In this document: in pieces, positions 1-10,048 of the stretch
How positions within the stretch are numbered: position 1 is the first letter of the stretch
How the letters are laid out: each line of letters opens with the position of its first letter
Position numbers and translations under genes: made by a program
The notes under the pieces: model-generated
The model's input: the letters and a program-made list of their open reading frames with translations, nothing else
What the model was told of the DNA's origin: nothing
Databases searched by the model: none
Assembly: GCA_030686995.1 (NCBI GenBank)
Contig: CM060686.1
Location: forward strand, 75,963,757-76,027,756
Length of the DNA: 64,000 bases
Direction: 5' to 3'
Source: Artemisia argyi
Taxonomy: Eukaryota > Streptophyta > Magnoliopsida > Asterales > Asteraceae

Positions 1-136
1 AGGTTTCAAAGCTTGTGGCAGAGAATTCTTAGGATTAGATAGATGCTTTATGTCAGGTCCTTTTCTAGGTCAATTACTAACAGCAGTTGGGGTTGATGCA
101 AACAATGGGATTTATCCAGTAGCATATGTTGTAGTT
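1..136 (+). pseudogene. MULE (Mutator-like) transposase fragment
   Basis: Reading from base 2, an uninterrupted frame encodes a piece of a MULE-type DDE transposase. The diagnostic stretch GLDRCFMSGPFLGQLLTAVG is followed by DANNGIYPVAYVVV. In this family the Asp of the 'GLD' motif is the first catalytic acidic residue of the DDE triad, which cuts and joins DNA at the terminal inverted repeats. The usual residue after that Asp is Gly, while here it is Arg. The frame stops abruptly at 136, where the LTR of a copia element begins, so the transposase gene was split by that insertion. The left part lies outside the window. Family assignment is firm; it may have been a domesticated or a mobile copy, which cannot be told from 45 residues. 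Confidence 0.85.
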
Positions 137-643
137 TGTTGATCCCAGTTGAGTAGTTGATCTTATAGAAGCTGACTTAATGAAAACAAACTTAAACAAT
201 ACGCGGAATATAGTGTTTAACTTAAGAAGAACTATGCAAACAGTTTATCAACAACCACTTCAATATATTAATACGAATTCTCAACAGAATTAGGGTTTAC
301 AAGAAACCTTGAAGTGATTAACAAAAGATACGTACTAAACTCTAACCCTAGGATCCCCTTTTATAGACTAAGGAGTCCTACACGGTTTACAATAGCTTTC
401 TATACAAACAATATCTTTTCTATAATTACAAAACGTGTATACAATCTTATCTCCTTAGCAGCAGAATAATATACTCTAGCAGCATAATCATTAACTCCAG
501 CAATAGTATTCTTGTAACAGTAGAATCATCTATACTAGCAGTAGTATGGAATATACTAGCTGTAGTTTGACACTTGGAGTATTTTCCAGTATGCACCATG
601 AGCAGTTGTATCCTACCAACTAGCAGCACCTTAAAACCCAACA
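137..643 (-). mobile_element. 3' LTR of copia element E (minus strand)
   Basis: On the minus strand this 507 bp block starts TGTTGGGTTTTAAGG at 643 and ends GGGATCAACA at 137, the TG...CA ends of an LTR. It is preceded on that strand by a purine-rich tract (ATGGGAGGAT, 653-644) and contains a TATA box, so it is the 3' LTR of a minus-strand element. The five bases next to it at 132-136 (TAGTT) are the expected target duplication, but the matching 5' LTR is not in the window. The insertion split the MULE transposase frame. Lineage is inferred from the env-like region upstream. Confidence 0.75.
359..365 (-). promoter_or_regulatory. TATA box in LTR of copia E
   Basis: The minus strand reads CTATAAAAGG here, inside the LTR about 280 bp from its start. 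This is a standard position for the core promoter separating U3 from R. Confidence 0.6.
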
Positions 644-653
644 ATCCTCCCAT
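644..653 (-). promoter_or_regulatory. Polypurine tract of copia E
   Basis: The minus strand reads ATGGGAGGAT immediately before the LTR start TGTTGGG. This is the expected plus-strand DNA primer site of an LTR retrotransposon and fixes the orientation of the element. Confidence 0.6.
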
Positions 654-732
654 AAACTTGATATTTTCTTTTAAATCGTCAAGTTTCCTTTAAGGTTAAC
701 CTTCACCAGGAGGATGCTTCCAAACACTTTTA

Positions 733-3700
733 TTACTTCTTTAAAGACTTTGAAGCAAGTATCTTCTCATACTTAGTCAATAGATCAGATGCTTGATCAT
801 CAACCATGAAGTGTCTTTGAAGCTTTAACTTACCAGGCTGCAACATTTGATGTATGATCTCAGTGTGAAAATTCAGAGGAGAATAATCTTTTTCTACCAA
901 CATGCATATGACTATTTCTTCGACATTTAGTGCATGAACACCACAAGACTGATACAAAAACCATGTTCTAACTTTTCCTTTCTTCAGCCTCATCCATTCA
1001 ATATCACTATCTTTAGATTCAAACATAATCTTCAAGTTGTAGTAGATTACCCTTTCAAATACATCATCTGGTCTTACCTCACCATATTTGTCTGTATAAA
1101 GCTTCCAGATGGACACCACATCATCACTATCCATAAAGTGCAATATTTGTGAGAATTTAACAAACCCATAGTATAACCCATTTGTTCTCTTGAATTCCCA
1201 ATAACCAACACTTCCATCTCTAATTTCAAAGTTATAGGAGATGAGGATGTTTAGCTGCTGGAGGAGTTGCATTCATGATCACTGGTTCTTCATGCTTAGA
1301 CAATTTTGTAAGAGCCATCAATCTTGCTTTTTCTTTTTCAGACACCTCCTCAGTAGCTTCCTCTTCTTTGTCAGATTCAGACTCTGAACTGCTCTGCACT
1401 GCTACTTTCCTCTTCTTCCTACCACACTCTTTTGCTTATATCTAGGCCTTTTTACACCAGGGCTAGAAGAAGTCACTTGCTCTGCTTTCTTCTCTTTTAC
1501 TGCCTCCTTCACTTTCTCAGGCTCTTTAGCTTTCTCAATATCCAACTCCTTCTTATTCATCTTAGCAATTTCTTCTTCATCTTCTTTTGAACCAATAGCA
1601 ATGAAAGATTCAGTTTCTTTCTTTGCTTTCTGATACATCTTGAAGATTTCAGCATCTGAGTAAGACTTTAGTTGTACAAGCTTATATCCTTTCATGTTCT
1701 TCAGATATTGCTCATACACCTTTCTTCTTTGTAGAGGAGTTGGACCCTTGAGTAGCTTTCTCTTTTTCCTTTCAGCATTGTACTCTCTTTGCTTCTTAGC
1801 CATGAATTCTTTCAACCATGCACCCACATCAAAATTTGGCACTTCTTGTTCTTCAATTTTCACCAGCTTGGAAAATTCAATGTCAACATCAATCTTCATT
1901 CTCTCAGCCTCCCAATCATCATACTCTTTCTTAGCAGCAACTTCTTTTTCTTCTTGTAATTGATGTTGCTTAAGAAGTTCTTATTCTGCTTGATCCTCTT
2001 CTTCTTGATACTTCTTAGCAGCAATTTCGTTAAAGGCTATTTGCTTATCTTTTGGCCAATACTGAAAAGGAATATCATTTAAGTTCACTTCATCATCTGA
2101 GTCAAGCTCAGGTTGTTCAATCATTTTTCCTTTTCTCTTGTCTGAGCTTTGAGTAACTTGTACAGGCTTCTTGGCTGGGAGAGAAGGTTCTCTAATCACC
2201 ACACCTTTAACAGGTGGTTTTGAGATTGAAACAGGTAGTGGTGATTGTGATTGTGGTGGTGGTTGTTGAATGGTTACAGATGATTGCTTTTGTTTCTCCA
2301 TTAATTCAGAAGTAGAAACTCTCTCTGACTCAACAGCAGGTTGACTTGCACTACCAGCAGAAACTTGTAACCCAGCAGTAGAATCTTTTGAACTAGTAAC
2401 AACTTGAGATAGTCATTTCTTCACCACTAGCAGCTGCTACATTTGCATTAGCAGCAGAAAGAAGATCGCCAGAAGCAGAATCCACTCTTGATACTTCCTT
2501 AACTAGTCTTGTAGCAACATCTTCTCCTAATGCTTTGACTGTCTCAGCCATAAACTTTGAAGCATTCACCAACTCTTCAGGCTCCAAAGTCTTTAATTTT
2601 TCTACCTGAGTCACTAATTCAATCACTGCTTCATTACCATCCTTATCAGCAACCACAAACTCTTCTGAATTCTCACCAGAATCAACATCCATATCCATAT
2701 CTGCAGCAACACTTTCATGAACCTCCTATGAATCTTTGATTGCATTCCTCCCCTATTTAGGAGCATCCTCCCCCAAATTCAGATCATCTTCAAAAGAGCT
2801 CACTCTTTGTGATGTGCCCACATTTTTCAATCTTTTAAAAGATGCAGGTCTTGACCTCTTTTTACCTTCTAACTTTTGAATTTTCATCTTCAATAATTTG
2901 ATCTCTTTACCCTAAGCAGATGTAAATTGTGTAAGGTCAAGTACCTATGACTCCAGTTTGGTACATCTAGCCATCAATGCATTAATTTGTTTCATACTAG
3001 CCTCACCACTTCGACCTGTGTGACCTGGTCCGAGAGGTGGATCAATGGCATTGTCATTATGTACATATTGTTCCATCAATTCCTCAGTCATTGTCCTATC
3101 CTCATCACTTCGGGATGTGTAACCTTCCCTGAGAGGTGAATCATTGGAATGAAACTCAGTATCAAACCTAGTTTATCACTAGAGCCCCCCATATTTGCCA
3201 TTTGGCTGAGGTGTCTATCACCTGTTTCAGGTTCATTAGAACCTTCAACATTAGATGTTGCCAAGGTTGGGGTCTTAATTATTTTACTCCTGTCATGTTC
3301 TACTTCTATGCTAGCAACAGTAGGAGCAGCCTCTTCCATCATGTCACTCTCCATACCTGTGACAGCCTCATCTGCATCAATCATCCTAACACTAGCCTGA
3401 GGGAGCTCAGTGTTCTCATTTGTGGCTTCCCTAGGTGTTTGGGTATTTTGGGGTTGTTGGGATGATGATTCTTCCAAAAGAGTGGGTGTGTGTTGGGTAG
3501 CAGTGGGTAAACAAATTCTCTTTTATGAGATTTAAGATTTGGAACTTGTTGGTTCATAATAATTTGCAGAAATCTAGGATAAATATAGTATTTTCCTTTC
3601 AAATTACTTTTAAATCCTTCCATTATCATATTTGAAAAATTAAATGGTTGTCCCATGGCTAGACAAATCATGGCAGAAGCCTGAGGTGTACTAAACTCAT

Positions 3701-3780
3701 TCCAACCAGAAGTTTTTGGTCTAAGACAATGAAGGATTATGTGAACTAAAAATTTCCACTTGGGACCGAGAAGACATTTT
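733..3780 (-). pseudogene. Decayed env-like / 3' ORF of Sirevirus-type copia E
   Basis: The minus strand from 3780 down to 733 encodes one degraded protein in pieces. It opens with a conserved block containing KWKFLVHIILHCL and then a segment at 3671-3530 with FNFSNMIMEGF and YPRFLQIIMNQQ. These are features I recognise from the large ORF that follows the RT in many Asteraceae copia elements (the 'env-like' position of Sireviruses). A long low-complexity middle follows, rich in Ser, Gln, Glu and Lys, with coiled-coil character around 1900-1500 (repeated EEEIAKMNKKELDIEKAKE-like charge patterns). The C-terminal block is 1272-733. Breaks visible: frameshifts near 3520, 3080, 2405, 1420 and 1260 and an in-frame TAA at 1981-1983. 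I see no signal peptide or clear membrane helix, so 'env-like' describes position and family resemblance, not a proven function. It is not translatable as it stands. Confidence 0.6.
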
Positions 3781-3910
3781 TAAAATTTGTAGAAACTAAA
3801 AGAGGTGGGGAGGGGGGTTAAATAGTTTCACCGTTTTTTTTTAATTATTTTTTAGAAAATTTCCTTTTACAAGTTTGATCTTATTGAAACCTTTTGATTT
3901 GATCTTTATG
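3781..3910. other. Unassigned 130 bp between copia E and copia C
   Basis: AT-rich sequence with a purine-rich patch (3801-3821) and a T run (3833-3842). It lies between the end of the recognisable env-like frame of E and the 3' edge of the LTR of C. It is probably the disrupted continuation of E. I see no gene or repeat in it. Confidence 0.4.
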
Positions 3911-4473
3911 TGATATCAAGTTGTCAACTAATAAACACAATAATAACAAAGTAAGAAAGATAGGGAAAGAAACGATCAAACCAGGACATGGAGATTTATA
4001 GTGGTTCGGCTACGAAGCTCACTCTTCGCCCTTATGGCGGAACCAACCTTACATGAACTTACACCAAGTTTAACGACACTAAGCGGAATGTCGAGTCCTA
4101 ATCCTAGCTAGAACCAATCTACACTAAAGCCCATGTGGCTACACACCTCGTACCAACACGATGGCACGAACCAATACAACACACAACTTGGAACTTGCAC
4201 ACAAGCCCAATTACATACAATAATCAAAAGTTGAGAATGAGAGTTTAGAAGAGATCTCCAACAACGGCTTGAGAGGTGAAGGAGTTTTCTTCAACACTTC
4301 GTTTCTTGACAACTACGAGTGTTCTTCTCTTGCACTTTAGCGGAAGTATCGATGTGATCACTTGTAAACAACTTAGAACTTGATAATGTGATCAAAGAAG
4401 ATTAATTGGAGTGATTTTGGAAACAGAAAGTTTCAGTGCATAAGAGGTAGTTTTCACAAAGGAAACAGTGCAG

Positions 4474-4481
4474 TATTTATA
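4474..4481 (-). promoter_or_regulatory. TATA box in LTR of copia C
   Basis: The minus strand reads TATAAATA, 17 bp downstream of the nearest GGGACGGTCCC unit. Spacing within the LTR fits a core promoter. Confidence 0.6.
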
Positions 4482-4497
4482 GACGTCAGGAAAGAGA

Positions 4498-4570
4498 GGG
4501 ACGGTCCCTTAAACATGTGACGGTCCTTTATCACTAAGGGTCCGTCGGCCATTTAAGGGACCGTCCCTCC
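4498..4570 (-). repeat. GGGACGGTCCC palindrome array in U3 of copia C
   Basis: Four related units lie within 73 bp: GGGACGGTCCCTTA (4498-4511), TGACGGTCCTTTA (4519-4531), TAAGGGTCCGTCGG in inverted orientation (4535-4548) and TAAGGGACCGTCCC in inverted orientation (4554-4567). The unit is close to a perfect palindrome around a CpG. The array sits 17-96 bp upstream of the TATA box. A second set of four units occurs at 5277-5349. Confidence 0.7.
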
Positions 4571-4966
4571 CGACAGAAGCTCCCCTTTTTGTCCAGACAT
4601 GGTGAAGGTTTATCTGGTGAAAGATTCCTGTCGATTTTGAGCGGGAAATATGGCTGTTGTAAATTTGAAATTTAAACTTATTTTCTTAATAAAACATTTC
4701 TTTTAGTTATACAAAAATACTTCTGTAAAAATGTTTTGTCATATGTAAAATGTGAAGTTTAGATGAAAAATGTATTCTTTGATCACATACACAAGTTGGT
4801 AGATGTTTATACATACCTTAAGTAATGTTGAAAACAAAAACGAGTTTTCTCGATTAAAAACCGATTAGTCTTAGTTTTACGTAACGTGTCTTTATATTTT
4901 GTGATTATCAAAACTAGTAGAGACCGAATAATGCAAATAACGTTTTTGACATTATTTGTATTAACA

Positions 4967-4980
4967 ATCTCTCCCTTTTT
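4967..4980 (-). promoter_or_regulatory. Polypurine tract of copia C
   Basis: The minus strand reads AAAAAGGGAGAGAT directly before the LTR start TGTTAATAC. Additional PPT-like purine tracts lie upstream at 5056-5068 (AAAAAGGGGGAGAAG-like), 5128-5139 and 5141-5154, as is typical of Sireviruses, which keep several polypurine tracts. Confidence 0.65.
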
Positions 4981-5276
4981 GATGATTACAAAATGTAAAC
5001 TCATTTTAGATAAAACAAGTCATTAATAAGTTTTTAATGAGTTTCGTTTTCTTCTCCCCCTTTTTGTAGAATCAAAAAGGCTTCGTCGAAAGTAAAGTAG
5101 AATGAAGTCGGTGGCATCATGATGACTCCCCCTTGCTTAGAGCTCCCCCTAGATGAGGGCACCGAGGAATCGATCGATGGTATTTTGCTACAAAACAATT
5201 TAGAAAGACATACAAGCAAATAGAGACGATCCTGCATATAAGAAACGAAGAGAAGATACAAGATAAAGCACATACT

Positions 5277-5349
5277 GGGGACGGTCCCTTAAATAATCAG
5301 ACTGTCCCTTAGTGAAAAGGGACCGCCACACTGATTGAGGACCGCTGCC
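5277..5349 (-). repeat. Second GGGACGGTCCC array, in 3' UTR of copia C
   Basis: Four units related to those in the LTR: GGGGACGGTCCCTTAA (5277-5292), ACTGTCCCTTAG (5301-5312), AAAAGGGACCGCC inverted (5315-5327) and GAGGACCGCTGCC (5337-5349). Their presence outside the LTR, 310-385 bp from the LTR start, means they are not simply a duplicated LTR fragment, since flanking bases differ. Confidence 0.6.
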
Positions 5350-5525
5350 AGAAGGTTTTCAGGGTCATATTAGTAAGAAAGCATGCATAAGTAAGTTCAT
5401 TTATTAAGAAACAACAAAGTCATACAAATGACTATTACAATGAGATTCTACATTCATAATCCTAGTCTAGTCTTCTAGGATATCTTAAGCAAAGTCAGGA
5501 TTTATTATTGAGCATGCATGCTTTT

Positions 5526-6053
5526 CTAAGACTTGAGGAGATATGATGGTGAAGAGGTTTTCGTTGAAGGTGGTAGGAACCCGGGTGACAAGAGAATAGA
5601 AATGATGAAGTCAAGATCATTCTTCATGTTTTGAAGATGGTTGTGATTGTAAATGCAACAAGCACAATAGCTCCCATGACCATCCACTTGAGCAAGAGTG
5701 GTATGAGACATTGTTGGAGGGTTAAGTTTTTGAGATAGGATGATATTTAGGAGATTCAAGTCAACAAGATTTGAGAATTCTTGTGCCTTGATTGAGTTTA
5801 GAGTGTTGACATTAGTTATTTGAGGTGGATACGAGGGTGGTAAAGGAAGATCTTGAGGAATCGGGTTTGGACCATCTTTGTGAGTGGATGGATATTCATT
5901 TTCTGGTTAAGAGGCAAAGAAGGAGAAAGATGAGGATGAAGCCTCTTGGTGTGAAGTTGGATTGGAGTTAGTGTTGCGATTTTTTGAGGTGTTGGAGGTA
6001 TTCATGAAATTGCCAAGGCTTTGTTTCTTCCTCCAAATGGGGTTGATCGACAT
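5526..6053 (-). pseudogene. Unrecognised 175-codon ORF, broken by one TAA
   Basis: On the minus strand an ORF starts with ATG at 6053 (MSINPIWRKKQS...) and ends at 5526 (...SSPSYLLKS), with a single in-frame TAA at 5907-5909. The first 48 codons are Ser/Asn rich, followed by a Pro-rich stretch and a C-terminal part with a Cys/His patch (YCACCIYNHNH) around residue 135. A consensus AATAAA (minus strand, 5400-5405) lies about 120 bp downstream of the stop, giving the block a gene-like 3' end. I do not recognise the protein. It could be an additional ORF of copia C, a captured host exon, or the remnant of an older insertion. It lies between the polypurine tracts of C and the truncated edge of RLG-A. 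Confidence 0.4.
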
Positions 6054-6283
6054 CCTAGGTTTTCTAGGAGAGGATATTTTGATGAGTGTGATGAAGAAGA
6101 AGGAGGATTATGCCATGACAATGGATGAGAGAAATGAGGGATTAAATAGGGATGAAAGGGATCAAGAATAGCAAATCATGCATGTTAAGTTTTACATTTT
6201 CAAATTATGTTTAAGCAAATAAAGAAGTAGGACATAGAGTTAGGCTGGTCAATAATACATAGATAGGAATTAGTTGCTAGCCA
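6054..6283. other. Unassigned stretch at the truncated junction
   Basis: AT-rich, with no gene seen. Bases 6267-6287 duplicate a segment found inside the adjoining LTR at 6373-6393, which suggests a rearranged junction between copia C and RLG-A. Confidence 0.4.
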
Positions 6284-7090
6284 ACTAGGTCTAGAGGTGA
6301 GTGATGATTCTTTTTTGTATTTTTTTTATATTTTATAAAAGCAATTAAAATCTCGGTTTTTGAAAGAGTAGGCGGAATTAGTTGCTAGCCAACTAACCCA
6401 ATTTACTACAAATGCAATTAAAATTAAATAACAGAAATGAAAATGAATTTAATTACTAATGTGGTGTAAACAATGATAGGGAAAGTTGTGTTTACTTAGG
6501 TTTCATTACTCCCTAGATATCTTTTACAGGTTGATAGTTTGTTACAATTGCATGGATGACGGGTTGTATTCCTTAATACTAGTCGTATGTCCATGTACAA
6601 TATTCCCTAACTCTATAGGATCCTACTTCACTCCTATGTCGAGCCGTTAGAAGCTCCTAACATGGGATCATTAGAATTATCCTACACATTAAATACAACC
6701 AAAAATCATAGTACACCTATGATCATGTTTCTTAAGACGTTCAAGCATGTTACCAATGGAAGTCTGCCAGTTTTCTTAAGCCTAACATCGAATACAATCA
6801 TCCGTAACAACTATAAACAAACAATCAACCCATAATTAACATCTAGGTTTCACTACATCTAAGCAAACATACAAGAGATCTAGCCAAGCATGTTAAATTG
6901 AAGACAAGTGTAAGATATATTCAAGCAACACATAGACATGTTGATTAAATTGAAAGAGTACTTATCACAATTGAACATAAGAGGTTTCAAAGGGTAAAAA
7001 CCCTTGAAAAAGCTGTGAAAATCGGACTAGGGTTTTTCTCCAAAGTTGCACCCTAAAAGTTACACTCTAATGAATAAAAATTGGAAAACT

Positions 7091-7098
7091 ATATATAG
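7091..7098 (-). promoter_or_regulatory. Putative TATA box of RLG-A 3' LTR
   Basis: The minus strand reads CTATATATAG, immediately downstream (12 bp) of the first TGACGGCGTCA dyad. The same arrangement is present in the 5' LTR near 43971-43980. Confidence 0.5.
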
Positions 7099-7109
7099 AT
7101 TTTACAGGG

Positions 7110-7360
7110 TGACGGCGTCAAGAAGAAAATTGGGACGCCGTCAACTCGCCGCCCATAATGAAATTGGATTGCTTAGATCCACTTTTGACGCCGTCATGTG
7201 TAAAGTTGCTCTAGGCCGTCACTAACATTTGGACCATGACAGCCAATAGTGACGCCGTCATCTCCTTAGTACAAAACTTTCTGGATCGTCATGTGCACCA
7301 TCCACTTCCACCTCTTGTATTACTCTTGACGCCATCATTAAGAAGCAAGTGACGCCGTCA
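7110..7360 (-). repeat. TGACGCCGTCA dyad array in U3 (3' LTR copy)
   Basis: Units seen: TGACGGCGTCA 7110-7120, GACGCCGTCA 7134-7143, TGACGCCGTCA 7186-7196, TGACGCCGTCA 7250-7260, TGACGCCATCA 7327-7337, TGACGCCGTCA 7350-7360, plus half-sites near 7214-7222 and 7235-7239. Each unit is TGACG and its inverse separated by one base. TGACG is the core of as-1-type sites bound by plant TGA bZIP factors. The array lies upstream of the TATA element on the transcribed strand. Confidence 0.75.
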
Positions 7361-7566
7361 GGTACTGTTCCCAACAAGGAAAATTAAGACTTTGCCGTTT
7401 TCTTCACTTTTATGCTCCAAAAACGTCCAAAGTGCTTCCTTTTCCAGATTTCACTCCAAAAGTATCTAAAATGACAAAAGGAACTATTTAGGGCAATATT
7501 TGATCAAATAAATTCGAATTTGGGCTAAAATAACCCCTTAAAAACGGTTCATTTTTTGCCTCATCA

Positions 7567-7581
7567 AATACCCTTACACTT
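7567..7581 (-). promoter_or_regulatory. Polypurine tract of RLG-A
   Basis: The minus strand reads AAGTGTAAGGGTATT directly before the LTR start TGATGAGG. Near copies of the same purine motif occur at 8251-8264, 9165-9176 and 9808-9822. Confidence 0.65.
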
Positions 7582-10048
7582 GAGATTTGCTTGTCCTCAA
7601 GCAAATGCGCTTTTATTCTAATCAAAATACAAGTTAGGGGTCATTTAACACTAATATAAAAGTAATTACACCAAATAATCGTTCCACTAAAGACCAAAGA
7701 CAAGCATGGAGGTTATACACTAGCACCTCACAAATAGTGTTTAGATACTCACATCTCTCGGGTGTAATAAAGTATATATCACTATATGGAAATGGAAAAC
7801 ATCTCTCACTACCTGTCATAGCAAAATAGATTATCATAGGCTTGAGAAAGGATCAAACCTCCACCACTTGTCGTAAGCACCTAGGATAAACTATCAAAGA
7901 GGTCTTTCAAAGGGTTATAATGTTAGGTGTAGGGATATAGAATACACGGTTTTGTTGGATAAGGCAATATTTACTGGTGGCGAGTTAATCATCTTGGTTA
8001 ATTACATGTACAATAAGGCTTTGCTAAGCCAAGACTCGACTCGACTTAAGCTAATAAATCAAAAATAAAAAAAACATAAAATAAACATAGAATGAAACGG
8101 GATGGTAGTCCGTATGTTTTTTTCTTTTCTTTTCTTTTTCTATTTTTTTTTCTTAATTTTTTCGATTTTTTTCAATTTTATTTATTTATTTATTTTTTGC
8201 ATACACTCTTACCCTACCATCCAAAATAATACATCATAGGGAATGTACATTCCCCTTACACTTGAATTTTTACATACTTTACAATAAACTAGTCTAACGA
8301 CTCGAATCAAGATACTCAAAACACTTGGAGTACTTTTAAGATTAACGCACACATGGGGGTAATAATATGTTCTTCCATGTTACTCCATAACACAAGTACT
8401 TTACCCATGAGTCCCAATCGTCCCAAAATAATATGTACAAGATATGACTCGACTTAGCAACCATGTAATCAATTAGATAATTAACTAAGGGTTTAAACAA
8501 ATAACAATAATGCACTAAAGATGAGTGCATACACGGAAGGCTAAGGCGATTTGGTTGTACATTTGGGTGGGTTGTAACAAATTCTTCTTTTAAGTAAAAT
8601 GCTTAAAGTTAGAAACGAAAAGATAGGCTCGGAGGGGTGTGCTAGGGGTTTCGTGTACTAAAAATGAGTACACCGCTAAGGTGTGGGAAAAATTAGTTGA
8701 CTTTACTAGCCAAGTAATATGACTTAAATGGTCAAGTAATTATGATACGGGTTTAAACGCAAGGGTGATCCTAATGCCTCTTATCATGTAGTAAATCCTA
8801 CTACACGAATGTAGTCTCACTAGCGGTTTCGGGATGCATCACTAACGCAAGTTCTAGAATCTAAATGCTACCGGTACACTCATAAGAACTAATAATGAAT
8901 GCTTTTCCTATCAAATCTAGAGGCGAACCTCACATATTTGGGTGGAAAATTTTTCTGAATGGTACGGTTTTGTGCTAGTCATACAACTCCTATCCATGAG
9001 ACGCTTGCTAAGGCTAAAGTTTCACTCATAAATGTTGTAAAAAAATTTAAATTTGGCGCTAAAATTACACTAACAAGTATTTCTCTTAGTTTTATTACAC
9101 ACCTACCATCAAATAAACGAACTCAAGTGCAATTGTATCCTATAAGGTATCATCATTTACCCTCCCCTTACACTTGGGATGAACATTGTCCCCAATGTTC
9201 AATTAAAGAATGTAATAGTGAAATAGGTAAAAGAATGAAATCAAATACTCCCCTGATTCGTTCGGTGTGGATAGTGTGGTAACAAGGTTAGATCTTCCTC
9301 CAAGAGAATGAACATTCAAAGCTTCCCTTCCAGAAAAATAAATCATCTTCTTGTCATATATAACTTGTTAAACCTGAGAAAACAAACAAGGCAACCTTGC
9401 GTAAAATCGGCGGCAATCTATATATACTAACAAGTCCTAGAAAATAATGTAAGATATAATGCTTGCGGAATGAATGTTTGCAGATTTCCTGGAGTTTATA
9501 AAACTAAAGAATTAACAAAAACTTTAAGACTCCATTAGAAAAACAAAACTAGCAAAATTTCCAGAATTTTACACATGACGTCGTCAGGAATTAATTCCTG
9601 TCGCCGTCAGAAGTGACCTGCAGAAATTTTTACGTTAAGTTTCCAAAAAATTTCTGGAAAAACTTATGTCCTACTTCCTGGAAAATTCTGCAAATCATCA
9701 TTATGACTTGATACAAGCATTTGACTCTAGCAAATACTAATACACATGTCCATTTAATATTGTGGAGAATCATGATCAATTTCGTTCTTCGAAACATATT
9801 TGGGGTTTCCCCTTACACTTATCTTTTGCGAAATACCTTTGTATGAAGTTAAGACGAAGTTAAACAACAAAATAAAACATTTTCACAATTTAGTTTTGAA
9901 ACATGATCTACCAACAATAAAAATAAAGCATGCATACGGAAGCAAATAACAATCAAACAATTAAAAATCACACAAAACATGGGTTGCCTCCCAAGAAGCG
10001 CTTTTCTTTATTTACGAGTCTTGTAGCTAGACTCAAGGCCATGGGCAA
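7582..10048 (-). other. 3' untranslated region of RLG-A
   Basis: This 2.5 kb between the integrase stop and the 3' LTR has no convincing ORF. It contains three further copies of the polypurine motif AAGTGTAAGGGGA (minus strand; near 8251-8264, 9165-9176 and 9808-9822), a T-rich tract at 8117-8200, and two extra TGACG-type dyads (TGACGTCGTCA 9576-9586, and a partial unit at 9598-9609) matching those of the LTR U3. Long 3' UTRs with repeated PPT-like motifs are usual for Athila/Tat elements. Confidence 0.65.

Larger units (their letters stand above)
3911..4966 (-). mobile_element. 3' LTR of copia element C (minus strand)
   Basis: On the minus strand the LTR begins TGTTAATACAAATAATG at 4966, right after a polypurine tract, and ends with TTGATATCA at about 3911 (this end is less certain because no second LTR is available). 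Length is about 1.06 kb. A TATA box at 4474-4481 divides it into a U3 of about 490 bp and an R-U5 of about 560 bp. The U3 immediately upstream of the TATA box carries an array of GGGACGGTCCC-type palindromes. The 5' LTR is missing from the window because the element is truncated at about 6283. Confidence 0.65.
6284..7566 (-). repeat. 3' LTR of RLG-A, truncated
   Basis: Homologous to 43165-44448. On the minus strand it begins TGATGAGGCAAAAAATG at 7566 and runs to about 6284, where the similarity stops. The terminal 164 bp present in the other copy (43001-43164) are missing. A TATATATA element lies at about 7091-7098, and a run of TGACGCCGTCA palindromes sits just upstream of it. No intact ORF is expected here. 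The rest is AT-rich. Confidence 0.85.

Noticed and set aside
733..3780. Calling the copia E 3' region a genuine viral envelope gene
   Set aside because: No signal peptide, cleavage site or clear membrane anchor is visible; only position and family resemblance support 'env-like'.
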